Source of the DNA: a virus
Strand: one strand, 5' to 3'
Length of the DNA stretch: 40,811 nucleotides
IMG/VR virus record: IMGVR_UViG_3300027841_000030
Location: 1-40,811 of that record
The notes under the pieces are model-generated. The model saw only the letters and a list, made by a program, of their open reading frames with translations, made no database searches and had not been told where the DNA came from. Position numbers and translations under genes: made by a program. Positions 16,901 to 22,431 of the stretch are shown piece after piece (the stretch's first letter is position 1; every line of letters begins with the position of its first letter).

Positions 16901-17160
16901 GAGGCTAGGAATAGACCCTCCAGTCTGATAACTAGCCGGATGTGCCATGGCAGATGGCCGAAAATCTGCAAGACAAAGTATTTTCATGAACTCAGTGGTG
17001 GCGCTGAGGTCGAAAGAGCCACAACACACATATTCATCTAGGTTGAAATGCCTAGAAAGACACCAGCCAGGCCTAGACGTCTTTAACAAGACGTGAGCAT
17101 CTAATATGGGCTGGACGGCAAGCCATGAGTCGTTAATGACGGGCTGATCACCCGAATGGC
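16901..17160 (+). ncRNA. Candidate structured RNA of about 260 nt
   Basis: This stretch is visibly richer in G+C than its A+T flanks, begins right after a promoter, and has no credible reading frame. Possible helices, all seen directly: GGCUAG 16903-16908 with 16932-16937, enclosing AGAC/GUCU; GCAGAU 16950 with AUCUGC 16964; CUCAG 16991 with CUGAG 17004; a GAAA-capped stem at 17008-17020; UCUAGG 17037 with CCUAGA 17051; CCAGCC 17063 with GGCUGG 17109, enclosing the 7-bp ACGUCUU/AAGACGU stem at 17077; and a three-way junction closed by GCCAU 17122 / AUGGC 17156. I do not recognise a known riboswitch, ribozyme or tRNA. It ends just before the ribosome-binding site of the next gene, so it could be a leader or a free RNA. 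Confidence 0.6.
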
Positions 17161-17180
17161 ACTTACTAAAGGAGAACAAA

Positions 17181-17525
17181 ATGAAAGATTTTCATAGCTG
17201 GGTGGCTGATATGCAAAACAGTATAGAGGACAAGAGCGAATTTATTAAGCCTAGTAGCCCCGTAAATGAGCAAAAACCGCTCTCTGTGTTACAAAAACGC
17301 CTTCTCCTTGCTGATGCGTTAGTTCCAGAGAACAAAACACTGTTAGATGTTATTAGGTGGGTTGGGATATTTTGCGTATCAGCTGATGGAGACAATATTT
17401 ACCCGGGTGTTTATGATGTGCTAGGCGACGGAAGTGAGTTGCTGGTGGACTATCAACGAGCAAGAACACTAGAAGCACACATAAAAGTTAGGGAAAAAAT
17501 AACACAGTGGGCTAAGAATTCCTAA
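17181..17525 (+). CDS. Early hypothetical protein
   Basis: A 114-residue protein with no recognised family, preceded by AAAGGAGAACAAA. It has an acidic, polar amino third (ending near the SSPVNEQKP segment), a helical middle (LQKRLLLADALVPENKTLLD), a short aromatic stretch VIRWVGIFCVSADGDNIYPG and a basic C-terminus. It is the first gene after the structured RNA and so probably acts early. No function can be proposed. Confidence 0.7.
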   Translation: MKDFHSWVADMQNSIEDKSEFIKPSSPVNEQKPLSVLQKRLLLADALVPENKTLLDVIRWVGIFCVSADGDNIYPGVYDVLGDGSELLVDYQRARTLEAHIKVREKITQWAKNS

Positions 17526-17536
17526 AGGAGACTACA

Positions 17537-17803
17537 ATGGCTAGAATGATGTTTGACGAGAGAGAAAAATATACAGAACATTGGGAAATAGCTATAAATA
17601 ATTCAAATAACACATTTACAATAACACATAATAAAGCCCCTCACATAGATGGATATGACAGAATTCAGATTTTATCCTTAGAGAATAAAATAAATATTAT
17701 TGTACATACACTAAAAAGACTTGACAGCATATTTACACAAGCAGAACAGCTTATTTGCCCTATTATGAGGGGAAAAATAGCCTTAGAATTAGGGAATATT
17801 TAA
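17537..17803 (+). CDS. Early hypothetical protein
   Basis: An 88-residue protein with AAAGGAG at good distance from the ATG. A mixed amino half (EHWEIAINNSNNTFTITHN) looks beta-rich and the second half (IVHTLKRLDSIFTQAEQLI) helical. It lies 11 bases after the previous gene in the same unit. No family recognised. Confidence 0.65.
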   Translation: MARMMFDEREKYTEHWEIAINNSNNTFTITHNKAPHIDGYDRIQILSLENKINIIVHTLKRLDSIFTQAEQLICPIMRGKIALELGNI

Positions 17804-17821
17804 ATAAAATACCTTCTGCTA

Positions 17822-17837
17822 CCGTCATTTGTGACGG
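17822..17837 (+). promoter_or_regulatory. Intercistronic hairpin
   Basis: Perfect 6-bp arms CCGTCA / TGACGG around TTTG in the 62-base gap between two early genes. No T-run follows. A message-processing or stability element is the likeliest role. Confidence 0.4.
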
Positions 17838-17865
17838 CACCAAAATTATAGCATTGGAGAAAAAT

Positions 17866-18138
17866 ATGAATAAGGAACAAAAAGAGAAAATAAGAGACTT
17901 AGCTATTAAGACAATAAAGCTTTGTCATGGCTTTGAAGACGAAATGTTTATACAAGACATTACAGAAATATATGAAGGATTTATTATAGGAATTAACAAT
18001 AACTGGGAAGAATATTTAACAAGAGAAACAAATGACGCTCTAATTGCTGACAGAACTAGTTGCCCTACGTGTGGAACACAAGTGTTTATAGAACGTACAA
18101 GAACAACAATATACACAGATGTTATGGATGATAATTAA
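17866..18138 (+). CDS. Early hypothetical protein with a CPTC motif
   Basis: A 90-residue protein. The frame is open from 17755, but the ATG at 17866 is chosen because it has GGAG at eight bases and does not overlap the previous gene. Residues 1-60 are helical and acidic (GFEDEMFIQDITEIYEGF). The end carries SCPTCGTQVFIERTRT, a single Cys-x-x-Cys that could be half of a zinc site. No family recognised. Confidence 0.65.
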   Translation: MNKEQKEKIRDLAIKTIKLCHGFEDEMFIQDITEIYEGFIIGINNNWEEYLTRETNDALIADRTSCPTCGTQVFIERTRTTIYTDVMDDN

Positions 18139-18157
18139 CAATACAATACAATATGAT

Positions 18158-18206
18158 GCGGGGATTCTTAAGCGTAAGAGAATAATATAGCTATCCCCGC
18201 GGCTTT
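18158..18206 (+). terminator. Two-part hairpin, probable terminator of the first early unit
   Basis: Outer arms GCGGGGAT (18158-18165) and ATCCCCGC (18193-18200) are perfect. Inside is a small stem TCTTA-AGCG-TAAGA, and GGCTTTTA follows. The short T-run makes it a moderate terminator. The nested inner stem is unusual and could also mark a small RNA end. Confidence 0.5.
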
Positions 18207-18234
18207 TACATAACCCATTACATATCAGATAGTT

Positions 18235-18408
18235 ATGAAACATATATATGCAATAATATTTCTTATATGTTACAATGTGGCTATAGAAATTAGTAGGTTT
18301 GACCAACCAGAAAATTTCTACATAAAAGAAATAAAAGTGAAGAAAATAGAAGGCTACTCTTATTTAAGGAGCTTAAACAAATGTATTCATTTAAGAAGTG
18401 GTGGCTAA
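18235..18408 (+). CDS. Possible small membrane peptide (doubtful)
   Basis: A 57-residue frame beginning MKHIYAIIFLICYNVAIEIS, which looks like a signal or membrane segment, then a basic part. It has no clear ribosome-binding site and overlaps the well-supported gene at 18381 by 28 bases in another frame. It is listed because the hydrophobic start is notable. It may well not be translated. Confidence 0.25.
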   Translation: MKHIYAIIFLICYNVAIEISRFDQPENFYIKEIKVKKIEGYSYLRSLNKCIHLRSGG

Positions 18409-18644
18409 ATAAGAATGATTATCAATTAATTAAAGGCTGGTGGGTTAATTACACACAGCTTTTGGCTGTTCAAGACAAGACAATAAAGACTAGCTTTCTT
18501 AAATTCCATTACAAAAAGCTTAATGTAACACCCTTCGGGAGTTGGAAATTCATAGCAACACATAAATTAAACAATGATGTATTAGACACACTACGCTGGG
18601 AATTTTTACAACCAAAACTTATAGAAAGGAAAACCAATGGATGA
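18381..18644 (+). CDS. Early hypothetical protein next to the antitoxin-like gene
   Basis: An 87-residue basic, Trp-rich protein (KKWWLNKND, KGWWVNY, FGSWKFIATHK, LRWEFLQPK) with TAAGGAG before its ATG. It overlaps the following antitoxin-like gene by eight bases, so the two are coupled. It shows no RES-domain residues, so it is not an obvious toxin partner. No family recognised. Confidence 0.65.
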   Translation: MYSFKKWWLNKNDYQLIKGWWVNYTQLLAVQDKTIKTSFLKFHYKKLNVTPFGSWKFIATHKLNNDVLDTLRWEFLQPKLIERKTNG

Positions 18645-18819
18645 ATTCATAAATGGTAGTGAACAAATATGTGCTCTATTGTACAATAAATTTGGGGGAA
18701 TTAAGCTGTTAGCCTACACATGGCTCTACACTAATAACCCTCAGCTTAATAACTATCCCCCTATAGCTTTAATACGTCTCGGAAAATTAGAGCACGTAAA
18801 GGCTCTTCTTTCCTCATAA
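18637..18819 (+). CDS. Stand-alone MbcA/ParS/Xre toxin-binding domain (antitoxin mimic)
   Basis: A 60-residue protein that is almost exactly the DUF2384 antitoxin toxin-binding domain. It reads CALLYNKFGG, then LLAYTWLYTNNPQLNNYPPI and GKLEHVKALLSS, matching the family's F-G ... W-L ... N-P-x-L ... P-x-x-L ... G-x-x-x-x-V-x-x-L-L pattern. Family antitoxins normally carry an amino-terminal helix-turn-helix and pair with RES-domain NAD-degrading toxins. Here the DNA-binding part and the toxin are both absent. It starts within the end of the previous gene, with GAAAGGA as ribosome-binding site. The likely role, neutralising a host toxin early in infection, is inference. Confidence 0.7.
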   Translation: MDEFINGSEQICALLYNKFGGIKLLAYTWLYTNNPQLNNYPPIALIRLGKLEHVKALLSS

Positions 18820-18832
18820 TTCCTTAGCGTGG

Positions 18833-18916
18833 CGTATTGAAGACGCAGTCAAAATAGCCTAAGCTTCGTATTCCATGGCTTATAATAGCCTGGAATTCTC
18901 TTAATATTTCCTTAAG
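18833..18916. repeat. Hairpins after the antitoxin-like gene
   Basis: GCGT/ACGC (18833-18847) is followed by a larger stem: ATTCCA-T-GGCT (18870-18880), loop TATAAT, AGCC-TGGAAT (18887-18896). Ten pairs form with one bulge. Just after it CTTAA/TTAAG precedes a T-rich stretch CTTTCTTTTATT, which may end the transcript weakly. The gap from 18820 to 19372 contains no convincing gene. Confidence 0.4.
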
Positions 18917-18996
18917 CTTTCTTTTATTCCTTTGCCGTGAGGCTGTCGAGTCAACGCCCCTCCTCTACGCTTTGGGGGAGCTGCCCCCTATACATT

Positions 18997-19076
18997 ATTG
19001 GCACATTATATGCATTAGCATAATGTATGCCAATGTGTGTTGGCACGTGTCTTGCATTAGCAAGCTCTATGCCAAC
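18997..19076. repeat. Tandem pair of matched 38-nt hairpins
   Basis: Unit 1 (18997-19034) and unit 2 (19039-19076) have the same plan: a 7-bp outer stem (ATTGGCA/TGCCAAT and GTTGGCA/TGCCAAC), an internal loop, a 5-bp inner stem (TATGC/GCATA and CTTGC/GCAAG) and the same ATTA loop. Both are 38 bases and the period is 42. The outer first pair changes A-T to G-C, and the inner stems change on both sides, keeping the pairing. The fold seems conserved rather than the letters. A GGGGG/CCCCC hairpin lies just upstream (18974-18988). Confidence 0.65.
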
Positions 19077-19156
19077 TATATACGAACGGGAGAGAGGACT
19101 GGCCATGTGCAGCTCACACTCCTAGTGTTCCCCGCTTACATAGCCTATTAGTATAT

Positions 19157-19183
19157 GCACAAGCTACACTGGTACGCTTGTGC
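19157..19183. repeat. 8-bp inverted repeat with inner stem
   Basis: GCACAAGC (19157-19164) and GCTTGTGC (19176-19183) are perfect. Inside, TAC/GTA can extend the stem around ACTG. Another 9-bp repeat AACATACAT / ATGTATGTT follows (19187-19195, 19212-19220). It may be an operator or an RNA structure; there is no T-run. Confidence 0.4.
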
Positions 19184-19301
19184 GTAAACATACATACATT
19201 ATTTTCAATACATGTATGTTATTGCATTATTATGTATTTATTATTTCTTTTCTTCTATTCTTTTCTCTTCCTTATTTAATACATTCTTTACACTATTCTT
19301 A

Positions 19302-19341
19302 CACAATTGTTCTTGCTTACGCCCACAATTGTTCCTATAAT
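19302..19341 (+). promoter_or_regulatory. Promoter with two operator-like repeats
   Basis: TTGCTT (19313-19318), a 17-base spacer and TATAAT (19336-19341). Two copies of CACAATTGTTC (19302-19312 and 19324-19334) lie 22 bases apart, one just upstream of the -35 and one inside the spacer. Their ACAATTGT core is a palindrome, so a dimeric repressor could bind both and block the polymerase. It drives the three small genes from 19373. Confidence 0.65.
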
Positions 19342-19372
19342 ATAATTAAGAGAAGAATAAAGGAGAACACAA

Positions 19373-19552
19373 ATGAACATCAATAACACAACATATATTG
19401 TACATAACAACAATAATAGTGTTAAAAAAGAAACAAACAATAGAGAAGAAGCTAAGAAAATAGCTGTTCAACTAACCTTAGTGTTCGGCGAATTCTTCGC
19501 TATTGATGTAGATGTTAAGAAAGACTTATGGGCTTTAAACTATAACAGATAG
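19373..19552 (+). CDS. Small early protein
   Basis: A 59-residue Asn-rich protein (MNINNTTYIVHNNNNSVKKE) preceded by AAAGGAGAACACAA. Its second half is helical with LVFGEFFAIDVDV. It is the first gene after the operator-flanked promoter. No family recognised. Confidence 0.6.
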   Translation: MNINNTTYIVHNNNNSVKKETNNREEAKKIAVQLTLVFGEFFAIDVDVKKDLWALNYNR

Positions 19553-19562
19553 GAGAAACACA

Positions 19563-19703
19563 ATGAACGCATTATATACATTAGAAGATATTAAGACATT
19601 ATTTAAGATGTCAGGCGTAGCGGAGCTACATGTATACATCAGAGAGCACTTTGTATGTGCCTATGATGGTGAGCTTAACTTCTTAGGCTATAGGAGAATC
19701 TAG
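19563..19703 (+). CDS. Small early protein
   Basis: A 46-residue protein (MNALYTLEDIKTLFKMSGV, ending LNFLGYRRI) whose AGGAG overlaps the end of the previous gene. Good ribosome-binding site and tight spacing support it. No family recognised. Confidence 0.6.
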   Translation: MNALYTLEDIKTLFKMSGVAELHVYIREHFVCAYDGELNFLGYRRI

Positions 19704-19705
19704 AA

Positions 19706-19867
19706 ATGTATGAAGAATTATATGAACCAGAATATGAGGAAAGTCAAGACGAGCTTAGAGAAAGAATAAGACAGCTCGAGGAAGACTTAGAATGTTGTGA
19801 TGAATACATAGCTGAGCTAGAAGAGAAGCTTACAGCATTAGAGAGAATAACAGCATATTGGAGTTAA
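19706..19867 (+). CDS. Small acidic coiled-coil protein
   Basis: A 53-residue, strongly acidic protein. The start is Tyr/Glu-rich and residues 16-48 form a leucine-heptad coiled coil (RERIRQLEEDLECC, then AELEEKLTALER). It begins two bases after the previous stop, with AGGAG ten bases upstream. Very acidic small early proteins sometimes mimic DNA or bind host regulators; here this is only a possibility. Confidence 0.6.
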   Translation: MYEELYEPEYEESQDELRERIRQLEEDLECCDEYIAELEEKLTALERITAYWS

Positions 19868-19872
19868 TCCCC

Positions 19873-19932
19873 TATAAGGAGTAATTTGTAATTATCCCTT
19901 ATAATGCATAAAGCCCCTTAATTGGGGCTTTT
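19873..19932 (+). terminator. Tandem hairpins with terminator between converging units
   Basis: First is an AT-rich hairpin with TATAAGG (19873-19879) paired to CCTTATA (19897-19903) and a further inner stem TAATT/AATTA. Then comes a clear intrinsic terminator: AAAGCCCC (19910-19917), TTAATT loop, GGGGCTTTT (19924-19932). It ends the rightward early unit. Read leftward its U-run is weak. Confidence 0.75.
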
Positions 19933-19940
19933 CATTGTCT

Positions 19941-20141
19941 TTATTTCTTAGACCCAAACTCGTAAGTTAGCCAGTAGTTAAGCGGAAGTGTTGCTATTGT
20001 ATACACACTTCCTAGCAAGAATTGTCTTAGTGTTGGGATTTCATTCTGTATGATGTATATTGTAAAGAAGAACCCTGTTGCCCACCATAGCTTGCTTATT
20101 ATCATAAATGATAGTTTTGGATAGCGTTTAATTATGCTCAT
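19941..20141 (-). CDS. Small two-segment membrane protein
   Basis: A 66-residue protein with two membrane segments (about LSFMIISKLWWATGFFFTI and FLLGSVYTIATLPLNYWL). The ATG at 20141 is chosen over a GTG four codons upstream because AAGGTG lies seven bases before it. It is the last gene of the long leftward run. Candidates are superinfection exclusion or a holin-type accessory, without direct evidence. Confidence 0.6.
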   Translation of the reverse strand: MSIIKRYPKLSFMIISKLWWATGFFFTIYIIQNEIPTLRQFLLGSVYTIATLPLNYWLTYEFGSKK

Positions 20142-20142
20142 A

Positions 20143-20430
20143 TTAATATTCACCTTCTAGTATATCACGTATGGTATCAATTACATCTTCTGCAATTTCC
20201 CTTCTGTGTTTCTCTGCCTCATATTCCAAAATGGCTTCAGCTAGCCTCTCTTCCTTCCTCTCTGGAGTTTGTATGTACTTACTATCAAGCTCTTCCTTAA
20301 TCACCTTGTAGTAGTGCTCAAATACACTCTCAATAAACCCCTCTCTCATTGCTCTTTCAGGGTCTAGTGCGTAATGTTTGGCGTATTTTTTAGCAAAAGC
20401 CTGCGCTGTTTCTCTAACTAAATCATTCAT
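20143..20430 (-). CDS. Hypothetical helical protein
   Basis: A 95-residue, charged, all-helical protein (ETAQAFAKKYAKHYALDPE, then EEELDSKY-type segments and an acidic end). GGGGA precedes the ATG. It ends one base before the next start. No family recognised. Confidence 0.65.
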   Translation of the reverse strand: MNDLVRETAQAFAKKYAKHYALDPERAMREGFIESVFEHYYKVIKEELDSKYIQTPERKEERLAEAILEYEAEKHRREIAEDVIDTIRDILEGEY

Positions 20431-20472
20431 TTCAATTCCCCATTCTAAAAAGTATCATGTGTTCAGCACATT

Positions 20473-20646
20473 TTAGCTTTTATACATCACCTCTATTATA
20501 TTTACATCGTCAAACTTATATTTATCATTGATGAGGTCAACTAATTCCGCTAACGTTGCGGTATAATGTACTACATGTTCGCCTCTATTAGATATCTGTT
20601 TTGTATTAAGATCCATAAAATATATCTTTAATATTGCTGTAATCAT
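20473..20646 (-). CDS. Small hypothetical protein
   Basis: A 57-residue protein (MITAILKIYFMDLNTKQISN, then EHVVHYTATLAELVDLINDK) with GGGGATAAGAA before the ATG at 20646. It looks like a single small alpha/beta fold. No family recognised. Confidence 0.6.
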   Translation of the reverse strand: MITAILKIYFMDLNTKQISNRGEHVVHYTATLAELVDLINDKYKFDDVNIIEVMYKS

Positions 20647-20827
20647 TTCTTATCCCCTAAATACACTTTTTGGAAACACTCATCGCGACTAATGCAATAG
20701 GATGCCTAGCGAAGGCTTTTACTAGCTAGATATTACACCAACCTAGTGGCACTTTCACCTATTAAATCCACGAGTTCTACTACTAATAGCAGCTATAGAC
20801 AGACTACGTTGTCAGCGTAACGGCTAA
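20647..20827. other. 181-base gap without a gene
   Basis: No start codon with a ribosome-binding site and frame is visible on either strand. Short stems occur: GCCT/AGGC around position 20703, a CTAG-bounded loop near 20730-20756, and ACGGCT/AGCCGT at 20820-20841 overlapping the next gene's end. The GC content is higher than in most gaps here, so a small structured RNA is possible, but I see no convincing overall fold and no tRNA. Confidence 0.35.
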
Positions 20828-21040
20828 TTAACCTAAGCCGTCAATAGGATCCTGTCCCCTCTTATAATGTGTTGCAACAAGCGTCACTTCGTACTCTTTG
20901 ATATAAAAAGTTTCATAAGGCTCTGCTGTTTTTACATAACAATCAACTATTTTCCACGCGTCAAATAGGCTACTAGCCTTTTTCTTAAAAACGCCACTTA
21001 TGGGGAAATTAGCCATCATTACATGATATTCTCTTGTCAT
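20828..21040 (-). CDS. Hypothetical protein
   Basis: A 70-residue protein (MTREYHVMMANFPISGVFKK, ending KRGQDPIDGLG). Its ATG overlaps the stop of the preceding 64-residue gene by four bases. It is mixed alpha/beta. No family recognised. Confidence 0.6.
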   Translation of the reverse strand: MTREYHVMMANFPISGVFKKKASSLFDAWKIVDCYVKTAEPYETFYIKEYEVTLVATHYKRGQDPIDGLG

Positions 21041-21231
21041 AGATCATCCCCCATATATATTTCCCACTCTCTGTATTCGTAGTGCGCAACTATCTGTTCC
21101 TGTACCCAGTTAGTAAATTCTTCTTTTAGACTAGGGTCAAATCCATGTCGTAAAGCTACCTCGACAATATGTAAGTAACTAAGAGTATCTACTCCCTCGT
21201 ATTCTAGATTATCAGTACTTAGCTTACTCAT
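21037..21231 (-). CDS. Hypothetical acidic protein
   Basis: A 64-residue protein (MSKLSTDNLEYEGVDTLSYL, then FTNWVQEQIVAHYEYREW) with GAGGAGAAATAA before the ATG. Acidic and helical. An extended -10 promoter lies about 25 bases upstream. No family recognised. Confidence 0.65.
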   Translation of the reverse strand: MSKLSTDNLEYEGVDTLSYLHIVEVALRHGFDPSLKEEFTNWVQEQIVAHYEYREWEIYMGDDL

Positions 21232-21254
21232 TTATTTCTCCTCATATCACTATT

Positions 21255-21263
21255 AGTATAGCA
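21255..21263 (-). promoter_or_regulatory. Possible extended -10 promoter
   Basis: Leftward TGC-TATACT lies about 25 bases before the start at 21231. The hexamer 17 bases upstream (CTACAC) is a poor -35, so activity depends on the extended -10 or on the phage sigma factor. It would separate phoH from the small genes after it. Confidence 0.4.
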
Positions 21264-21266
21264 CAA

Positions 21267-21917
21267 TTATAAAGATTGTGTAGCCCAATTACTAAGTCTA
21301 CTGCGCACACCTTCAGGGAGTTTAATGTATTTAATAAATTCTGCTCCACTAGCCTCTGATGCAGCGCACAATACAGACAATGCATTGTCAGCTTTATTAA
21401 GCTTTGTATTATCAATTTGATCTGTGTCTCCTAGGCATATAACCTTTGTTCCTTCCCCGGCTCTTGTTAACAACACTTTTAATTGTTGTGTTGTAATATT
21501 CTGCACTTCATCAATAATAACTATTCTATTCTGGAAACTGCGTCCACGCATAAATTCTATGGCTCTAATCCTCACTTTACTCTCAATAACCACTTTAGTC
21601 ATGTCTGAATTGCCGTATAAAGCCTCAATATTGTCATATAAGCCCCCGCACCAACTTTTCATCTTATCCTCTTCTGTTCCGGGTAAAAACCCCATCCCAG
21701 AATTACCTACAGCTACAGGTGCTCTTGTAAATACAACCTCTGTATACATATGTAAGTCAAATATTTGATAGAGGGCTGTTGCAATAGCTAGGAATGTTTT
21801 ACCACTCCCGGCGCACCCATCCATCACCACTAAATCTATTTCTGCGTCCAATAGGGCTTTTATAGCTTCTTTCTGTTGCGGGTTTTTAGCTTTAATATCA
21901 AAGGATTTTTTAGCCAT
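21267..21917 (-). CDS. phoH: PhoH-like ATPase
   Basis: A 216-residue P-loop protein. It has KNPQQKEAIKALLDAEIDLV at the start, Walker A GCAGSGKT near 35, the PhoH phrase TRAPVAVGNSGMGFLPGTEE near 85, Walker B IVIIDEVQNIT near 135 and LGDTDQID near 163. PhoH proteins are common in phages and are thought to be RNA-helicase-like ATPases; the role in infection is not settled. Length is normal for phage PhoH. Confidence 0.9.
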   Translation of the reverse strand: MAKKSFDIKAKNPQQKEAIKALLDAEIDLVVMDGCAGSGKTFLAIATALYQIFDLHMYTEVVFTRAPVAVGNSGMGFLPGTEEDKMKSWCGGLYDNIEALYGNSDMTKVVIESKVRIRAIEFMRGRSFQNRIVIIDEVQNITTQQLKVLLTRAGEGTKVICLGDTDQIDNTKLNKADNALSVLCAASEASGAEFIKYIKLPEGVRSRLSNWATQSL

Positions 21918-21945
21918 GTTTATACCCCTAGTCTTAGTATATGTT

Positions 21946-22095
21946 TCATTCTTGGTCTAACTCCTTGTCCAAATCAAACTCAACACCATCTATTAAAGAT
22001 TCAATTCGATCTAGAAAAGCTTGACTTATAACAGTTAAGTGCTGAGGATTCTGTCTTATATCTTCAGCTATAAAATCTAAAAAACTATCTATCAT
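21946..22095 (-). CDS. Stand-alone PrlF antitoxin C-terminal domain (antitoxin mimic)
   Basis: A 49-residue protein: FLDFIAEDIRQNP, then FLDRIESLIDGVEFDLD near the end. This follows the C-terminal half of PrlF-type antitoxins (F-L-x-F-L-A-x-D-I-x-x-x-P-x-x-L ... R-L-x-x-L-x-x-x-V-E-V-D-L-D). In full antitoxins the amino half is an AbrB-type DNA-binding domain; here it is missing and no YhaV toxin is nearby. GGAG lies six bases before the ATG, and the start overlaps the previous gene. It probably binds and blocks a host YhaV-type RNase; this is inference from the domain alone. Confidence 0.55.
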   Translation of the reverse strand: MIDSFLDFIAEDIRQNPQHLTVISQAFLDRIESLIDGVEFDLDKELDQE

Positions 22096-22300
22096 CTGAA
22101 GCTCCTAGTCCGTCCAATATAAAGTCTATGTACTCATCAGCTTCTTCAATTTCTATATTTAATAAGTCGTCTTCCCAGGCTCTTAATCGATACTCAGCCC
22201 TTTGTTTAGTCCACTTATTAGTTTGTTCATCTGCTATTATCCATTTTAATGCTTCTATTCTTTTCTCTACTCCCTCTCGGGTATTAGTTGGTAAGCTCAT
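22085..22300 (-). CDS. Hypothetical helical protein
   Basis: A 71-residue charged protein (MSLPTNTREGVEKRIEALKW, ending IDFILDGLGASDDR) with GAGGAGAAATC before the ATG. It overlaps the PrlF-like gene by 11 bases, so the two are translationally linked. No family recognised. Confidence 0.65.
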   Translation of the reverse strand: MSLPTNTREGVEKRIEALKWIIADEQTNKWTKQRAEYRLRAWEDDLLNIEIEEADEYIDFILDGLGASDDR

Positions 22301-22314
22301 AGTGATTTCTCCTC

Positions 22315-22431
22315 TTATGCTCCTAGTTTTTTGTCTATTTGGCGTATTTTTGCACGTATTTTCGCTACATTTGCAGCATATCTAGCTGCACTTCGTTCAA
22401 ATTTCTTCATTATTTCTACAACTTCAGTCAT
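22315..22431 (-). CDS. Very small basic helical peptide
   Basis: A 38-residue peptide (MTEVVEIMKKFERSAARYAA, then AKIRAKIRQIDKKLGA). Its ATG overlaps the end of the metallopeptidase gene in ATGACTGA, so translation is probably coupled. A second methionine lies seven codons in. The strong basic amphipathic helix could bind nucleic acid. Confidence 0.45.
   Translation of the reverse strand: MTEVVEIMKKFERSAARYAANVAKIRAKIRQIDKKLGA

Noticed and set aside
16921-17020. Hammerhead-like pieces (CTGATAA, CGAAA) in the structured RNA
   Set aside because: The conserved C-U-G-A-N-G-A core and correct stem order are not present.
16856-17179. A 107-residue minus-strand frame across the structured region
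   Set aside because: No ribosome-binding site, runs against a strong rightward promoter, and coincides with extensive pairing. It is better explained as an antisense shadow of a structured RNA.
18381-18644. RES-type toxin partner for the DUF2384-like protein
   Set aside because: The 87-residue neighbour is too short and lacks the Arg-Glu-Ser positions of RES toxins.
19180-19386. A 68-residue plus-strand frame rich in Tyr, Leu and Phe
   Set aside because: It covers the operator-flanked promoter and has no ribosome-binding site. The real gene begins at 19373.
20647-20827. Possible tRNA or known small RNA in the 181-base gap
   Set aside because: No T-loop or acceptor stem pattern and no convincing overall fold.
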